From: Oryzias latipes
Taxonomy: Eukaryota > Chordata > Actinopteri > Beloniformes > Adrianichthyidae
DNA: 64,000 nt
Reading direction: 5' to 3'
NCBI RefSeq assembly: GCF_002234675.1
Contig: NC_019866.2
Span: forward strand, 15,343,261 to 15,407,260
Part shown: in pieces, positions 1 through 29,229 of the stretch
Layout of the letters: each line of letters begins with the position of its first letter
Numbering within the stretch: the stretch's first letter is position 1
Notes under the pieces: generated by a model
The model's database searches: none
The model's input: the letters and a program-made list of their open reading frames with translations, nothing else
What the model was told of the DNA's origin: nothing
Position numbers and translations under genes: made by a program

Positions 1-417
1 TGTTTAATATTTTTCATGGGAGGACATTAAATTTAGTGGGATGATCCTGTGAAACACAGGATGAAGTCCTATGAGCTTCTGTCGAAAGTAAAAAACAATT
101 TAAGGAAACCATCTTTTTCTCTGTATATTTCTGTGTTTTATAAATGACAAAAAAGAAATATGATTAATGTATATCTCTAAAGTAACGGGGATCCAAATGC
201 AAAGTAGCATCAACATTTTCAAAAGCGTGATCTAAGACTTTCCTGTAAGGTTTTGATCAGTGAGAAACAGGCCCAAATGGCTGCAGACCTCTGACATACA
301 TAGCTGCAAAAAATGTGACGCAAAAATGCAAACAACAGCCAAACACAATGTTTGTGAGTTGGAGCAGCCTTGTGTGTGTGTGTGTGTGTGTGTGTTCACC
401 GCTTCTCCTCTTTCAAG
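1..417. other. RECQL5 intron with (TG)n microsatellite
   Basis: This is AT-rich intronic sequence ending in the acceptor before 418. A pure TG run of about 12 units (about 371-394) sits some 25 bp upstream of the acceptor, next to its pyrimidine tract. No other gene is seen. Confidence 0.6.
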
Positions 418-9172
<8,755 letters not shown>

Positions 9173-11540
9173 AGGAAGCTAAAGTCAGTTTTTCAACCTT
9201 TTTAACTCAATGCCTACATGCCTTTCCAGTTCCTTAGATGATGGATTCTGTCCCAGATGTCTGCAAGTCATGTTCTTATTAAAGTCTATTTTGTTGCAAG
9301 AGTTATTCCTCCTCAAAAGCATGGAGTGAGCCACTTATGAGACAAATGCTTTGACAGTTTTTCCCCATTGACAGAAATGTGTGTGTTGCTGCATAGTCTA
9401 ACTTCTGTCAGGTTGGCTTTAAAGCTGGTAGTTTTCTTTTTCTTTTTTAATGCAGGAATGAGGCTCCAGCTCTCTGAGGCGGTATCTGGGACCTTTTACA
9501 CACTGGACACGCCGGCCAAAAATAAAACGAGAAGCAATGATTCATCAAAAAGCAAACCGTGCATTTGGCTCGCTCTAATGACAGTGCTAGAGAATAATTT
9601 TTCTCAAGTTTACATCAATTGATCTCATTTCTATTCAGATCTTTGTTTAAAAGCATTTTTTTGAACATCTCCTTCAAAATAAAAGCCCAAACCCTGGGAT
9701 CTTTATTACAAAATAAATATCTAATTGGTAGTAAATGAAGTTAAACATGTACTAAATATCAGTTTTAAAGCAGGCAATTCTGTATTTGCGCCCTCTCATC
9801 TGTAAAAGTTGCTGCTACATGTTTTGTTTGCTGAAAATGTGAAAACAATTGTGTGATATGTACTTACGTTTTTTCTTAATTTAAGCATCTTACTTTAAAC
9901 GTATGAAAGAATCCTTAAGGAATAAATGGTTTTCTTTATTTCTTTATATTTTTGTAGGTGTAGTGCCTATGAGGATTGTGAAACGTCACTTTTCTCAAAG
10001 TCAGGAAGAAATCCAAAGATTGTCACAGAGGCCTGACTGTACTGTGGTCAAGCTTGACTGTTTGTGTAACAATAAATGCAATAAAATGAGTGCTGGGTAA
10101 AACACATCCTGTGCAGTGAGAGTATTTCTATGAGTTGCTGCTCATTGCGACTTAGAAAACACCTTGATAAATACATTTCTTTATACATGAAAAAATTAAA
10201 GAAACACATTTAAACAAAATGTCAAATTTACACTGTGGGAGAATTTTTACACAAAAGGTTCAAGTTTCAATCTGATCCGTGCATTTTTTTTCTCATCAGC
10301 ACCTGTTAAAGCTGTAAACGCACAAAGGTCTACTGGTCTGACCTTTATAATTTAGTGGCACTTACAATTTTTTAATATTTTCACTTTCTCTTTAACTGAT
10401 GTTCTATACTTTTGGTCTCTGACGTTTCTGATGTTATCAACCTTGTCATTATTCTGTGCAAAATTGTGCATTATACTTATAGATAAATGTTTACCATCTT
10501 TAAAAATTACTTTTCTGATTATCTGAAGTCTTAAACGTAATTCATCATGAAAAAGAAGACAATAATTTGTGAAAATATTACAAAACTATTGTTATTTGAA
10601 GTTGTTCCTTATCTTGCCTGTACTGTCCTTTTTTGTCTCTTTTCACGCCTGCATTTTTGTTATTGTTTGCTTATTTCTGATTCATATTTCATCCTGACTT
10701 GATCTGTACACGAATAAGCAAAAAAAAGCAACAACAAAAAAAAAACAGAGATGCTGCTGCTGAGGCTTGCTGGAGTGGTGGATGGAGGCGAGAGGCCCAA
10801 GGAAGTGGTGACATCATCTATATGGATGCTGCTTTCAAGGACTGTTTGTAATTTACGGCGTCTCACTTGTGAACGCTACAAAGGGGGTCATGAATAGAAA
10901 CTAAAAATACTATTAATAGAGGCGATGGTAATCTGATACATTATGTTTATAAAACCATTCTTAAGACTAAAACTGATGGAAGAAAAAACATTTAGGGTCC
11001 TTAAAACTTTATTTTATCAATTAATGTAAATGCATTTTATTACAGTGCTGGATTTAAAAAGTCAAATTATAGAAGCTTTGCGCTGAATTTGAAACCTGGG
11101 AATTGAAATTGAACTAAGTAGGTGTTTTGAGAGTGAAATTCTGCCTAGCTGTCTTATAGTTTAATTAGCTATTAAATAAAAGATGTTCATTTTAGAGCTA
11201 CATCATTTATTTTAGCAAAGTTTTAAGGCTTTGGTGACAATGTGGCAAAAATAAATAAAAAGCAACATTATTTTATTTTATTTCTGGCAATCAGAACTAA
11301 ATATTCAAAGACTATTCTAGTGTCTGAATCCCCAACTACTGTTCCTCGTTCTGTCGTTTCCCTTCCTGCTAGTATGCACAAGATAAATTGAACATTTGCT
11401 TTAGTCACGATAAAAAAAATAATATTAAGAAAAAAGGTTTACATAAAATAAAATGAGAAAATCATATCTTTGTAATTGAATTTACGTTTTTTTACGGTGT
11501 ACCTGAAAGCGACATCAGTATTAGCTTGCATGGAAGCTAA
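9173..11540. other. RECQL5 3'UTR and RECQL5-CDR2L spacer
   Basis: An ATTAAA at 9278-9283 and an AATAAA at 10071-10076 are candidate RECQL5 poly(A) signals. The rest is AT-rich without a recognised gene. Open frames such as that near 9903-10100 lack similarity or splice context. Confidence 0.45.
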
Positions 11541-11542
11541 TG

Positions 11543-11763
11543 CCCCCCTCCCCTCCCCTCCCCTCCCCACCTTGCACTCCAGCCTGATAAGACCCCTGTA
11601 TAAAGGGGGCCACCCTGCTGTTTCGCCTCATTTCTGTTCGTTTCTGCACGAGGCTGCAGGAATTTTCTTATTAAGCAATGTTGTCTTTTAGGGACCAGGG
11701 AGGGGTGAGGGGGGGTTGAGCGGGTAGGATGGGTGGTTAAGGAGGAGGAGGAGGAGGAGGAGG
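11543..11763 (+). promoter_or_regulatory. Predicted CDR2L promoter: C-rich tract, TATA box, GGA repeat
   Basis: A run of repeated CCCCT units (about 11543-11570), typical of SP/KLF/MAZ sites, is followed by TATAAA at 11599-11604 in a GC-rich frame. Transcription would then start near 11630, about 220 bp before the ATG at 11852. A (GGA)n run (about 11740-11763) follows in the 5' UTR. The strand asymmetry (C-rich, then G-rich) could form i-motif or G-quadruplex structures. This is a prediction from motifs only. Confidence 0.5.
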
Positions 11764-11851
11764 GGGGTTGTTTGTTATCACTTCCGGGCGAGTGGTCGGA
11801 CTGTGTCTGAGGAGGTTGCATCGCCGGTGGAGGAGAAGTTCAGTTACATCC

Positions 11852-16434
<4,583 letters not shown>

Positions 16435-16486
16435 ATGCTGTTAATGCTGCTAAAAAAACACCTACAATAACTTTTTAGCCTCAGCT

Positions 16487-17046
16487 TTTAAAGACCCACA
16501 CTGATGAAAATGATGTTTGTGGTGTTTATAACATGTTCTTGAAGCATTTTCCTCATGATGGAGGACACATATAAAGAAAATTAAGCTTAAAATTCCATTT
16601 CTGAGCATTTATTCAAATTGTTGTGAATCAGGAGAATGTAATGCCGTTTAAAACAAAGAGCGTACCTGTGACGGGGCAAAAGCTCCCTGCTCCGCCCCAT
16701 TCACTTCGTTTTCCTCATCCAAGCTGGCATCCGGCTCAGAACCACACAACCGGACAGCTCCAATGTTGCTCGCTGTTATTGCACCGCTAACGTTCGCTTG
16801 GAGGTGAGGGGGGCTGTAAGGTAGCAGGTAGAGCATGTAAACAGAGAGCTCTCAGCAACAGGGCGTGGTTTCCCCAAGCCAACAGTCCCGCCCACAACTC
16901 GTTAGTGAATTTCGACTGAACTCTGCAGAAACTATGTCCTGGAAAAAGACACCAGTTCATTGATTTTGGCTAAAAATGGCATCGTCATAATTAAAAGACC
17001 ACTGGGCAGGCTTTGAAAACAAAAGATAATCGGAGGGGGTCATTAA
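16487..17046 (-). mobile_element. TTAA-flanked DNA element, family B, copy 4 (most complete), in CDR2L 3' UTR
   Basis: It lies between TTAAAGACCCACACTGATG and TCGGAGGGGGTCATTAA, so the TTAA-(A/T)GACCC ends are inverted relative to each other. On the minus strand it encodes ASNIGAVRLCGSEPDAS followed by an acidic stretch and GAEQGAFAPSQ. The reading frame then runs into CAG|GTACGC, a good splice donor. It is downstream of the CDR2L stop and upstream of the likely poly(A) signal, so it is probably transcribed as 3' UTR. Confidence 0.72.
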
Positions 17047-17258
17047 CCACCCTCAGCTTCAAAAGTGAATCTTTTTGGAGGAAGGACTCAACCTTATATT
17101 GCTGCCAAATGTATTTTTGCCTACATTACTGAATCATTTTGCTGCTTTCCAGCAGATAAAATGCTTTCAGAATTTAAGGCCGGGTGATGGAGTTGGGATT
17201 TTTGTAATTCAGTGGAGCCAAATATAACAATTAGCTAACCCTATTTTAGCACCTTTAA

Positions 17259-17382
17259 CCCTTAAGAACCCATGGTGACATCAGTGTAACAGAAAAATAC
17301 CAGAAATGGATTATGTGGTCCACATCGTTTGTGGTCAACTACACGTACTTTTAAGAAAAAAATGGGTCTGGGTTCTTATGGG
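17259..17382. mobile_element. 124-bp TTAA-flanked MITE with inverted ends
   Basis: TTAA (17255-17258) precedes CCCTTAAGAACCCA, and TGGGTTCTTATGGG precedes TTAA (17383-17386). Perfect TTAA flanks plus CCC...GGG inverted ends are typical of piggyBac-derived MITEs. It differs in sequence from the 205-bp family and lies in the predicted CDR2L 3' UTR. Confidence 0.68.
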
Positions 17383-17531
17383 TTAAACGCCATAAATATC
17401 TCACTTCTGATGATAATATTTGGACTTAAAAGTAACCTAAAGGCATTTTTGCTGAGTGAGCTTCCCCTCATACACGTTAAGATCAGTCGAACACTGTGCT
17501 GCTGTTAAAATGGGGCATTGAAATGACTTAT

Positions 17532-17622
17532 AATAAATGTACTAAATTTGTTTCTGTTTATTATTTAACTGGTTTGTATTAAAAAAAAGGACAAACACAT
17601 TCCCAGTCTGAACACTTTTATT
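17532..17622. terminator. Facing poly(A) signals of CDR2L (+) and ARHGDIA (-)
   Basis: AATAAA at 17532-17537 on the plus strand and AATAAA on the minus strand (complement of 17617-17622) are about 80 bp apart. With usual cleavage 10-30 nt downstream, the two transcripts would end within tens of bases of each other or just overlap. Confidence 0.55.
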
Positions 17623-17639
17623 GTGAGTGATATGTTGGT

Positions 17640-18580
17640 GATACAAATCAAACCCACCAAGACAAAATAACCATCGAGCACTAAGGAAGGTCAAGCGGCT
17701 CCCATTCAGGCTTCTGGAGTGTATAAAAACAAGACAACACTTTCATGTGGCAGCATGTGTTATTGATCTGCATCTGGTTGAGGTTTCTTATAAAAAGTAC
17801 ATAACAGACCATGATTTTCTGAAATTAAAGAGGCATGGTCAGAAGGAATCATTCACGAGGAAAAGAGAGGACCAGGAAGTGAGAGACAACGCCATGATGC
17901 CGGAGATGGTATCTAACACCTGAAATAAAGGCTGGCGTCCTGATTCCCTGTCCACGTGCTGCGAATGGTGGAAACAGACTCGTGGAATGTTTTTAATCTG
18001 AAGGCAAACGGCTCATCTAAGTCCTAACTCTTAAGGCCATGAGGATGCAGCTGCACCTAAAGTGAGGAGTAGGAGAAAAGACCCTGGTTCTCTTGCAGAG
18101 TTCTGTCTGGCACTCGACTATTCGGGAAAAAGATCTGGCCTGAATCCCAAATAATTTAACAAGACCTAAATCCACGTAATCTGCTCAAAGGCTTCAGCGA
18201 GGCTGGCTCGAAGAGTTGGATCCAGCAGTGATTGAACAAAGACCACACAGCCACCGTAGTATCCAAGGCAGATTATGGTAATTATACAAAACAAGGTGGA
18301 CAAAAAAACTGTGGTTTAGGATACAGCAAGGTCGGATTGCTTTTATGAAGCATAACAAAAAAAAATCCAGATTTTTAGGATGTAATACTTATCAGACAGA
18401 AGAGGTAAAAGGAGAAAAAAAATAAAGATGCACAGGTTGAAGAGGAAAGACCACGAGGGCGAGGAGCTGATGGACGGACAGAGCAGGAAGCCAAAAAAAA
18501 AAGAAAAAAAAGAAGATGGTTTGATCCAAGGAAAGGAAAGACCTGATGGAGAAGTGGGGAAATAAACCAAACAGAAATCA
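17640..18580 (-). other. ARHGDIA 3' UTR
   Basis: About 960 bp separate the stop codon from the predicted poly(A) signal. No repeat or gene is recognised within it; A-rich runs occur near 18356 and 18490-18515. Confidence 0.55.
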
Positions 18581-20737
18581 TCAGTCCTTCCATTCTTTCT
18601 TGATCACGAGGCTCCACTCCCAGGAGAGGTGGTCGTTCTTGTCGTCGTCGGTGAACTTGGACTTGATGTTGTAGGTGCCGCGGGCCAGCATCCCTTTAGG
18701 CGACTCCTCCATGGCTGTGAGGTACTCGTACTCCTCGTTCGGTCTTGGGCCGTAGCTGCCGACCATGTAGTCCGTCTTATCAACTACACAAAAAGCAGAG
18801 GTGAAGATAAATGTGAGATAAGATTTCAATTGTTTGATAGGTGGAGGGGTCAGATATTTCATCAAGTTTAAGCTCAAATTCACTGTAATCTACAAAAAGA
18901 AAAAGTGGTTTGAATAAAAAGGATCCGACTGAAAATACAGTTTAAAAGGAAAACTTTCAAAAACAGGCGGATAAATCAGAAGCTGAGGAAGTTTTTTGGC
19001 TTCCCGTCGTTTACTTTCACAAATAAAAAAACAAAACATTCGTTATGTTTTTGGGGCAGCTGCTGAACAGTTATCTGCAGCAGTTTTCTATTCCTGACTC
19101 AAGAACCATCCCAAGTTCAACATTTTCCTTCAGTACGATCCTGATTTCATGCTTCTTTTTTAACTCTTTAAATCTCGTTTAGCCGTTTGATTTTATTGTG
19201 GAAGGGCATAAAGGGGGAAACAGAAGTCATGGTTGCACTATTTTGTTTCCCATTTCTGCTCGTGTCACTCAGCTGTTGGATTAAGCAGAGCTCAGTAAAT
19301 CGCTTCCTTGCAGCAAAGCAACAAATCTAAACCACAAAAACATTGAAAAATGAACATTCACCATCTAAATCAAAATGTGATAACATACCTCTAACTCCTT
19401 TCCTGAATGTTTGCTGAGTGTACTTGAGGCCTGAGACGATATCCTTGTTCACCTGCATTAATAATGATGTTTAGTAACAAAAACAGGCTAAAACACATCA
19501 ATAAAAATGTTGATTTGATGACAACTAGAGTCCAACCTTGAAGTTGATCTTTACTCTGTATTCAACTCCCTCCTTCAGCGTGAACGGATTCTTCCTAAAG
19601 TTCTCGAGGTCTCCTGACAGAAAAACAAACAAAAGCATTTTTTACAATTTAATAAGGGAAAACAAATACTGTTTTAGGGTTCCTGCAATGACTAAACTGA
19701 CCACCAGGGGTTTCTAGTGAGCCATCACTCCAGTATAGTGTTGTGATGTAATGTGACCATTGAGAGGCAACAAACACCCCCCCCCCACTGCAGTGGCTAA
19801 TTAACCCACTTCCACAAGACTCATGTCATTATTAATTAGTGCACTAATGTAGCCGGTCATTTGGTCTATTTTTACACCAAATCAGGGGATCAATTACACT
19901 TGTCAATCAGGGAAAATTGAGACTTCCTGCTATGAGTGGGAGCTCAACTGGGTTGTTTACCTCCCTGCCAAAATAGGTTCCTTTTTTCTATGACTGCAAA
20001 TGCACAAATAACTTAAAAATAATATAAATTAAATGCACCCACCCTGCAGGTCTAAAATCAGTGGAGCAGGAGCTTGTTCACATAGCAGAGTCATCCGTGT
20101 CACCTGCACATTTGGGACGCTGGGATCTAGAGATTAAAGGGAAAAAATGGGTTCTTTACTCATAAGCTTCAGCGTATATAACTGGACAAACAGTTGTGAC
20201 GTTTTTCTGGTGCGACATGCAGAGCTAATGCATCATGAACCGGAAAACATGCTTGGTGGTCATCTGGGATTTACAGAACCGTAGTTCCATACAGAACTTT
20301 TGCTTTTAGATCTTCTGGGTGCACAGACAAAAAAAAAAAAAAAAAGCTGGAAAAACCAGAACTGTTTTCACAACAATGCCCTGACATTTGACAGCGTTCA
20401 TTATTGGTAAAAACAATCATTATGTGTAGAAACTTTGCTTGAAAAGAATAAAAAAAAAAAAAAAAGAAATTAGCGACAGACTGTGTTTATAAATGCAGCT
20501 TTTAACAGGATCTCAACACAAATGAATGAGTCACAAATGCGAACCTGCAACCGATCCAGCATTTCCCAAAAGCGCCTCCTTGTACTTCCTCAGGCTCTCG
20601 TCATCCTTGTCCAGCTCCTGGATCTCTTGCAAGGACTTCTGGGCAGGTGGTTTGTAGTTGACGGAGTCTGGAGACTCCTCAGCATTGGCTGCTGCGATCT
20701 GTGCCAAAACCTCTGGTGTGGGCTCCTGCTCCGCCAT
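18581..20737 (-). CDS. arhgdia: Rho GDP-dissociation inhibitor 1
   Basis: This cytosolic inhibitor extracts prenylated Rho, Rac and Cdc42 from membranes and blocks GDP release. Five coding exons (20545-20737, 20043-20126, 19537-19613, 19389-19452, 18581-18783; minus strand) give 206 residues (human 204). The N-terminal regulatory arm begins [20 protein letters not shown] and includes [11 protein letters not shown] and the conserved [18 protein letters not shown]. The immunoglobulin-like geranylgeranyl pocket follows ([49 protein letters not shown]), ending [16 protein letters not shown]. The N-terminal arm matches RhoGDI-alpha better than RhoGDI-beta. An AG acceptor (about 20742) lies just 5' of the ATG, so a non-coding first exon exists further right (not located). 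The 3' UTR runs to about 17610. Confidence 0.96.
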
Positions 20738-20739
20738 TG

Positions 20740-23700
20740 TGTGCTGCGATGTGAAAGCACAACGAGGGAAAGTGTTAGATGTCAGGAAGACGCATGAGCG
20801 ACATCCAGACGGCACTTCCGCTTTTTCTCCTCCTCAGAGCTTCCACGCAGCACAAAGTAAAGCATGCAAACTTCTAAGTCAAAGTAGATAGATTTAACGG
20901 CGCCCTAAAACTTCTTGCATTGTGTTCAAAGAACAGGCGAGTCAGCTATTTTAGTGTAGTCAGAACACACAGGTGGACGTGAGCCAGGACATGCGACACC
21001 CTCAACCTCCTGGACTGTGGATCCCATATGCGTAAGCAAGTTCACAAAGCTGATGATTACCTGAGACCCCCACACCCCCCCTTCATGCTTCTCAAACACC
21101 TCTACCTGCAGAATTGCAGACAACCAGCAGTACTATCAGATCCTCACATTCCATGCAGCTGTCACAGATCCTGAGCAGGCTGCACACAGGCCTCAACAAG
21201 AGGACGTTTTTTTTTTTTTTTGTTTAAGAGTGAGATCTAAAACAAGGAGGGAACGAGTGTCTGCAAAAATCAGCTTGAAGAAGCCATCTTGAAACTCTTG
21301 ACGGGATGTTCTCCTTTTCTGGCACACAGCACACTCAATTCTGTCTTTCAGATCTCTTCATGGCAGCCCCAAAATGTTTGCCTGCCTGAAAACGAGCTCT
21401 GCTTCCGTGCCAACTAGGTCAAATAAAAGGCAAAACAAAAAGGAACAATCTTTGTGTTACAGTCACAAACAGCTCTAAACACTGGAAAGGTTCATCTCAG
21501 GTTATTTTGACATTTGCATGTTGAAAGCATGTTACTTCCTGAAATAAACAGAACAGTGAAATGGGAACCACTAAGGTGGGGTTTTCATAGTACATAGAAT
21601 GTTAACTTTGTTAGTGCTGAAGTAGAAAAGTACAATCAAATTAACAAGCTTCATTAAAAAAAAAAAGAAAAAAAATGTCTGACTTCCTTCCTTCGTGTAG
21701 TTAAAAATGCTTTGTCAAGACAACCTTACAAAAATACATTTTTGGCTATTTATTAAATTGCTATGAGTCAGCAGAGGCAGTATAATGGCAAAAAAGTGGC
21801 TCACGGTAGCTAATTTGTTAAAAAAATAGTCTGCAAAGGGGCCACAAACTTCTTTTTGCTCTGCCTTGGTTTTTCACCTTCCTCTATATTGTGCCTGGAT
21901 ATAGAGCCGGGCCTTTTCCCTATGAGGGCTGACAACACAGCTCACTTTTTCCACACGGGGGGCCTCCGTCTTCCCGTAAAAGCAGAAATTCCTTTTCAGC
22001 TAGTAGCATGTTTAAGTAGGTTAGTTTCCCTGGTCAGAAAGCGTGAGCAAGACCAGACAACATCGGGTCGCTGGAACATCAGTCTTGGAGTGTCAACAGA
22101 AAAAAAAAAAGAAAAGAAAAACGGCCAGGTTTTCTTTTCTTTTCTGCAGTGAGCTGCACTGTCACACAGCAGGAAGTGTTCCTTTAAACCAAAAAGAAAA
22201 AAAACTTCCTCTGAAGTGTTAGTGCATCGATTAGCTCTCTCTTTTAGCACAGCAATTATAAGAAGAGTGTTCCACCAATAACAAAAAAACACTCAAATGT
22301 TTCCCGGTTTGTTTTGCAATGTGTTCAACCTACTAAAATAGTCTGAGATTCAACCTCAAATTAAGCAGCCATCACACTGTAGACTGGTCAGAGAATAGAC
22401 CTCAGTGTTGCATAAAATGAATTAAGACCTTCCTTATATTGACTGAATTGTTGGTTCCCTAAACTATGCAAGTTGAGTATCTGCAGCAACAAAGCCTACT
22501 ATCCAGAAAAAGCCCTGTTGTTGTCCAGGTTTCCCATCATGAGGCTGGACATTGTTGTAGAATTTCACTTGCATAATTCCACCAATATCCCTCTTCAGCT
22601 GCAGGATAAAACTATTTTCTGGGCTGGAGCAGCGGAGACCCGGCAAACATTCGGGGCTTGGCAGCGGAGACTTCAGATTAGGGTTGTTTCCTAGCAACGC
22701 AGCTGAAACCATCAAAAGGTGGAATTCTGGCTAATGGAGCGTTCTGGCTTTCTGAAGGGGCGTTCCTCTGGATGTAACAGAGCCGGAAAAACTTCCAGGA
22801 CTTGTAATGCACAGAGTTCTTTTCATTAGGTGGCTCTACACAATAATTAGGTTCATGCTTTAACATCATTTTCTCCAAAAAACTGGAACAGTAACGACAA
22901 AAGTGGAAGTTATATATTTTTTTTCCAAATCAGTCACAGAAATATTTGAAGCTTTTAAATTAAAGGTGCACATTCGAGCAGGTTTGGATTTTAAAGCGAT
23001 GCTAGCGCAGCTTCTATTCTTCGGTTGTCATAAATCGCTTTAAGTAGTAAGGTTATCTAATGACAGAGCAGCCTGCATGTGTCTGCTTGATGAAAGACCA
23101 ACAGAAAAAAAAAACCTCTGGCTGTGATTCTTTTTTTTTCTAATTTATTAACTTAAGAAAGGAGAAGCACACAAAAGAAGCCGACACAGGAAGTGACAAG
23201 AAACTATCATCTGGAGTCATCGACTGAAGCTCTGCACCTGCTTTGGTCTTCTCTGTGCTGAGGCTGCAACAAATTCAATAACGGAGACATCTGGACGTCC
23301 AACCCTGAATGCATCTTCGAATCCCCCTTTTTGTGCAACTTTACTGAAATGTCTCTGAATTTCTATTAGTAGAAGCAGCAAGACAGAAAAGTCTAAAAAG
23401 ATGAGCACAGACAGATCTTGTAGGGTCAGAGAAATCTGAGGTTAGGCTGTACTTTTTCATTAAAGTGGGGGCGCCTTCTGTGTCAGGCACTACTCGCTCA
23501 AGAAACTGCTGCAAACTTCCTTTTTTGAGCACGAGCATGATGACTCACACTTTACGGTCACAACCAAATGAGCACAAAGAGATAAGTTCCAATTTAACTC
23601 TCGACAGGCTGATTGAACATCAAATGTTTGCAATAAAATTGATTTGAAAGAAACAAAACACTTTGGTGAAATCGAGAATAAAATCATGTCGTCCCACCAC

Positions 23701-26430
23701 TATAAGGAACGATTGTGAGCTATATCTAGAGACATGGCGAAGCTTTGCGGAAGTGCTGCCGGCAGGCTTCATTGCAGAGCTGATGCAATGCAGAAGTGCC
23801 CAATCTTAACAGAAGCAGGAAAAGAGGGGGGGTTGCAGAAAAAACAACCTGACATACATGACACCAATGAGACTGTGAACAATCACTAATGAAGGTGAGT
23901 CTACTTGCACATAAAACAAAGCAGCACAGAGGGAGGCTGTGAGGCCAAAGCTCAGACGATCCCAGGAACAAACAGGGAGTTTTATAAATAGCCAGTGAGA
24001 AATCCCTGCAAACAGCAACAGGAAGCTGTCAGTGAGCAGAGAGTCAAGGGTGCCAGCTAAGACCTGCAGGCTCACTCCTCTGCAACCACAATTTTTTTTT
24101 AAAACAGTTAAATAAAAATGAAAAAGAAAAGCAAATTCTTTTTTAATTTTTATTTTTTGCTTAAATTCGAAAAGATTTAAAATAAATTAATATTTTTTGG
24201 AGATTGCTCCTAGATTTTTACACAAACAACAAACAATTGGAGTAAAATTGAGTTTTTTTTAGTGTGGATTAGGGTTTATCAGAGCTGATAACGAGAACTA
24301 AAAGTAACGCGACTGACAGTGAACGCAGCACCGGAGGCCGCTGACATGACTCGCCTAGTCAAAGGAAGAATGCTGACCGTTGATGGACGAGTTCTTCAAG
24401 ATAATTGTTCCGTCTGTCAATCAATAAACCAGACGTCCATGTACATATTAGTGGGTCATTCGATTTTTAAGCTGAGAAAAAGCGGGCGAAATAAACTTTT
24501 TCTTCAACTTCTCATCAGGAAGCATTTTTTGGTGCAGTTTATAAGGACACCGGAAGTAGACCTGTGATTTTAGCTTTTTAATTAATGTTCGATCCTAATA
24601 AGCGCGCGGGACTTTAATGTCGTCACACAAAAATATGTTCGAAACGTGTTTTTATCAAAAAATAAAAAAAGAGAATCAAAAAGTGTGAACAGGGCCAAAA
24701 AGGTGGTTCGGTTTAGGTGTAAACTGAACTAAATTCTAAAAAGAAAAGCTAGTTCCAGGAAGTGGCAGACGATGTTCCCTGTAGGGGAGCACATGATGAT
24801 AACGGCGGCGCGGGTATATTTTTAAATTTGTAAAACTCACCTTAACCTTTTAGTGTTTTTCAGAAATCCTAAGTTTTACTAGATGCATGAACCAATAACT
24901 GCAATGTTGGAGTTGTCGTTATCTAACTACTAGCTGAGTAGCTCAAACCGAGTTCGACACCCGGAAATTCACAACTGCCTGACATTTGCTTCTCTGCCCA
25001 CTTAGGGCGGATAACTTTCTAACTAACAAACAGGATTAAGACTAATACTTAAGGATAACTATTATGGCCTTGCTAATGTATGATCTATAGATAAACTTCA
25101 AAGCAGCAGCACCGACTGTGATAAAAGTGCTTTTTTTGGTAAACAAGTATTTCCTTTCACTGAAAGTAAAAACGTCAGGTTGGCCATCTTTTATTTTTAT
25201 ATTCCTTAATTATTTGTGCGTACAACAATATATCAACCTTTACAATTCATAAACATTACTAAAATGTATGTTTTAAAGAGTTTAAGTTTAGTCCTACCGT
25301 TTTCTGCTTTTGCTGGCTGGGGCCGTCTCCTGTGAATGGGAGTGAAGTGAAGCGGAGGAAGACAATCTGAACAAGCTCCGACGGATTCTGACATCCGCTT
25401 AATGACTTTCAAAATAAAACTAAAATGTTTGTGTGTCATCACAACACAAATTTAATTATTTCACTATTTCTATCCCCACTTTAGGTGCATTGCATATTTG
25501 TATTAAATATTGATATTCTTTCATCATTGTAAAACTCAATGTGAATCTGTTAGTTTGAAATCTTCAATGATATTTTTTGAAAGAAAAAAAAAGCCTATTT
25601 GAATTGATTTCATGTAAAACAATAATTTAATAAATAATGTGTTCCATGTAGGTTTATTACTTTTGCTGAAACTCCACATTGAAAGTTAAACCTACTTTCA
25701 ACATATTTTATTTGCTTTAAATACAAAAAATTTAAGTTAAAAATAAACCTATTTTATCAAAGCGTTTTTAAGTAGTGTCTGAGTTTTTAGGGTTAGCCAC
25801 CTTTACCAGAATTTTCTGTAGACAACCAGTCTCAAACAGACATTAACAAAATTCCTTACAACAAAGGTAGCAAACACAGGTAGTATCTTGTTTTCAGTTA
25901 AATTAACCGGAAGCTGAAGGAAAAAAAAAAAAGAGCCTTTTATGGAACACTTCCGGAAAGTGTGGTGGAAGGTGCAGCTTTTCCGAGTTCAGTTATCTTC
26001 CCTATTAGATTAACTTATTCCTTCTTTTAGCGTCCCATAAAAAGTTACGTACACCTACAGTTTCATGTGTGCACTTTCATCATCAACTGAGAGGCGAAGA
26101 AAGGAAACCGCCACAAAAGCAAATTTCAGAACATAACCCATCAAATTTGAACAAGGGCGACATCTAGTGGCTGAACTCTTGAAAATATAGAATGCATTGA
26201 AAAGTATTTAACCCCCAGGGTAAAGCAGGTCATAGCAGATATGAATTTGATCTTTAACTGCTTGAAATACAATTGGACAATGTAATTTACAAACATTTAA
26301 TAATTTTATTAGCCTATGCATTTTAAAAAGTAGTAAAAGCTTTCATGTAAATACAACCAGCATATTTCCACCTTAGACTGGTTTTAGTAAAAAATAAAGC
26401 AAAACAACAATGACCCATTGCTTATTTAAT
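20740..26430. other. ARHGDIA-ALYREF spacer, no recognised coding gene
   Basis: This is 5.7 kb of AT-rich DNA that should include the ARHGDIA promoter and non-coding exon, but I cannot place them. Short open frames lack similarity and splice context. A CTCF-like motif (complement of 26156-26170, CCACTAGATGTCGCC) lies near the ALYREF 3' end. Confidence 0.45.
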
Positions 26431-26719
26431 ATATACTGCAGGTTTTTATTACAAGTTCCATTCACTACAGGGTTGGGAGAAACTGAGAAAACTCCACCCA
26501 GCAGTTAACCTACAGTAAAACCATTCGATCAAAAAAAAAAAAAAAATTAAAACAAAAATAAAACACTTGGTAAAAAACACTTTGGAGTATTTAAAAGAAG
26601 AGGTTGGAACAATTTCAATCACATCAGAAGACAAGTGTAAAATATTCTGCACATCTGTAACAAGCACCCCTTTCTGTGCAGACAGGGAGGGATGACGTCA
26701 ACTAGGATGGGAGGTTTCC

Positions 26720-29229
<2,510 letters not shown>

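Noticed and set aside
22464-22715. 83-codon minus-strand frame in the ARHGDIA-ALYREF spacer
   Set aside because: No similarity and no splice or promoter context; AT-rich spacer produces such frames by chance.
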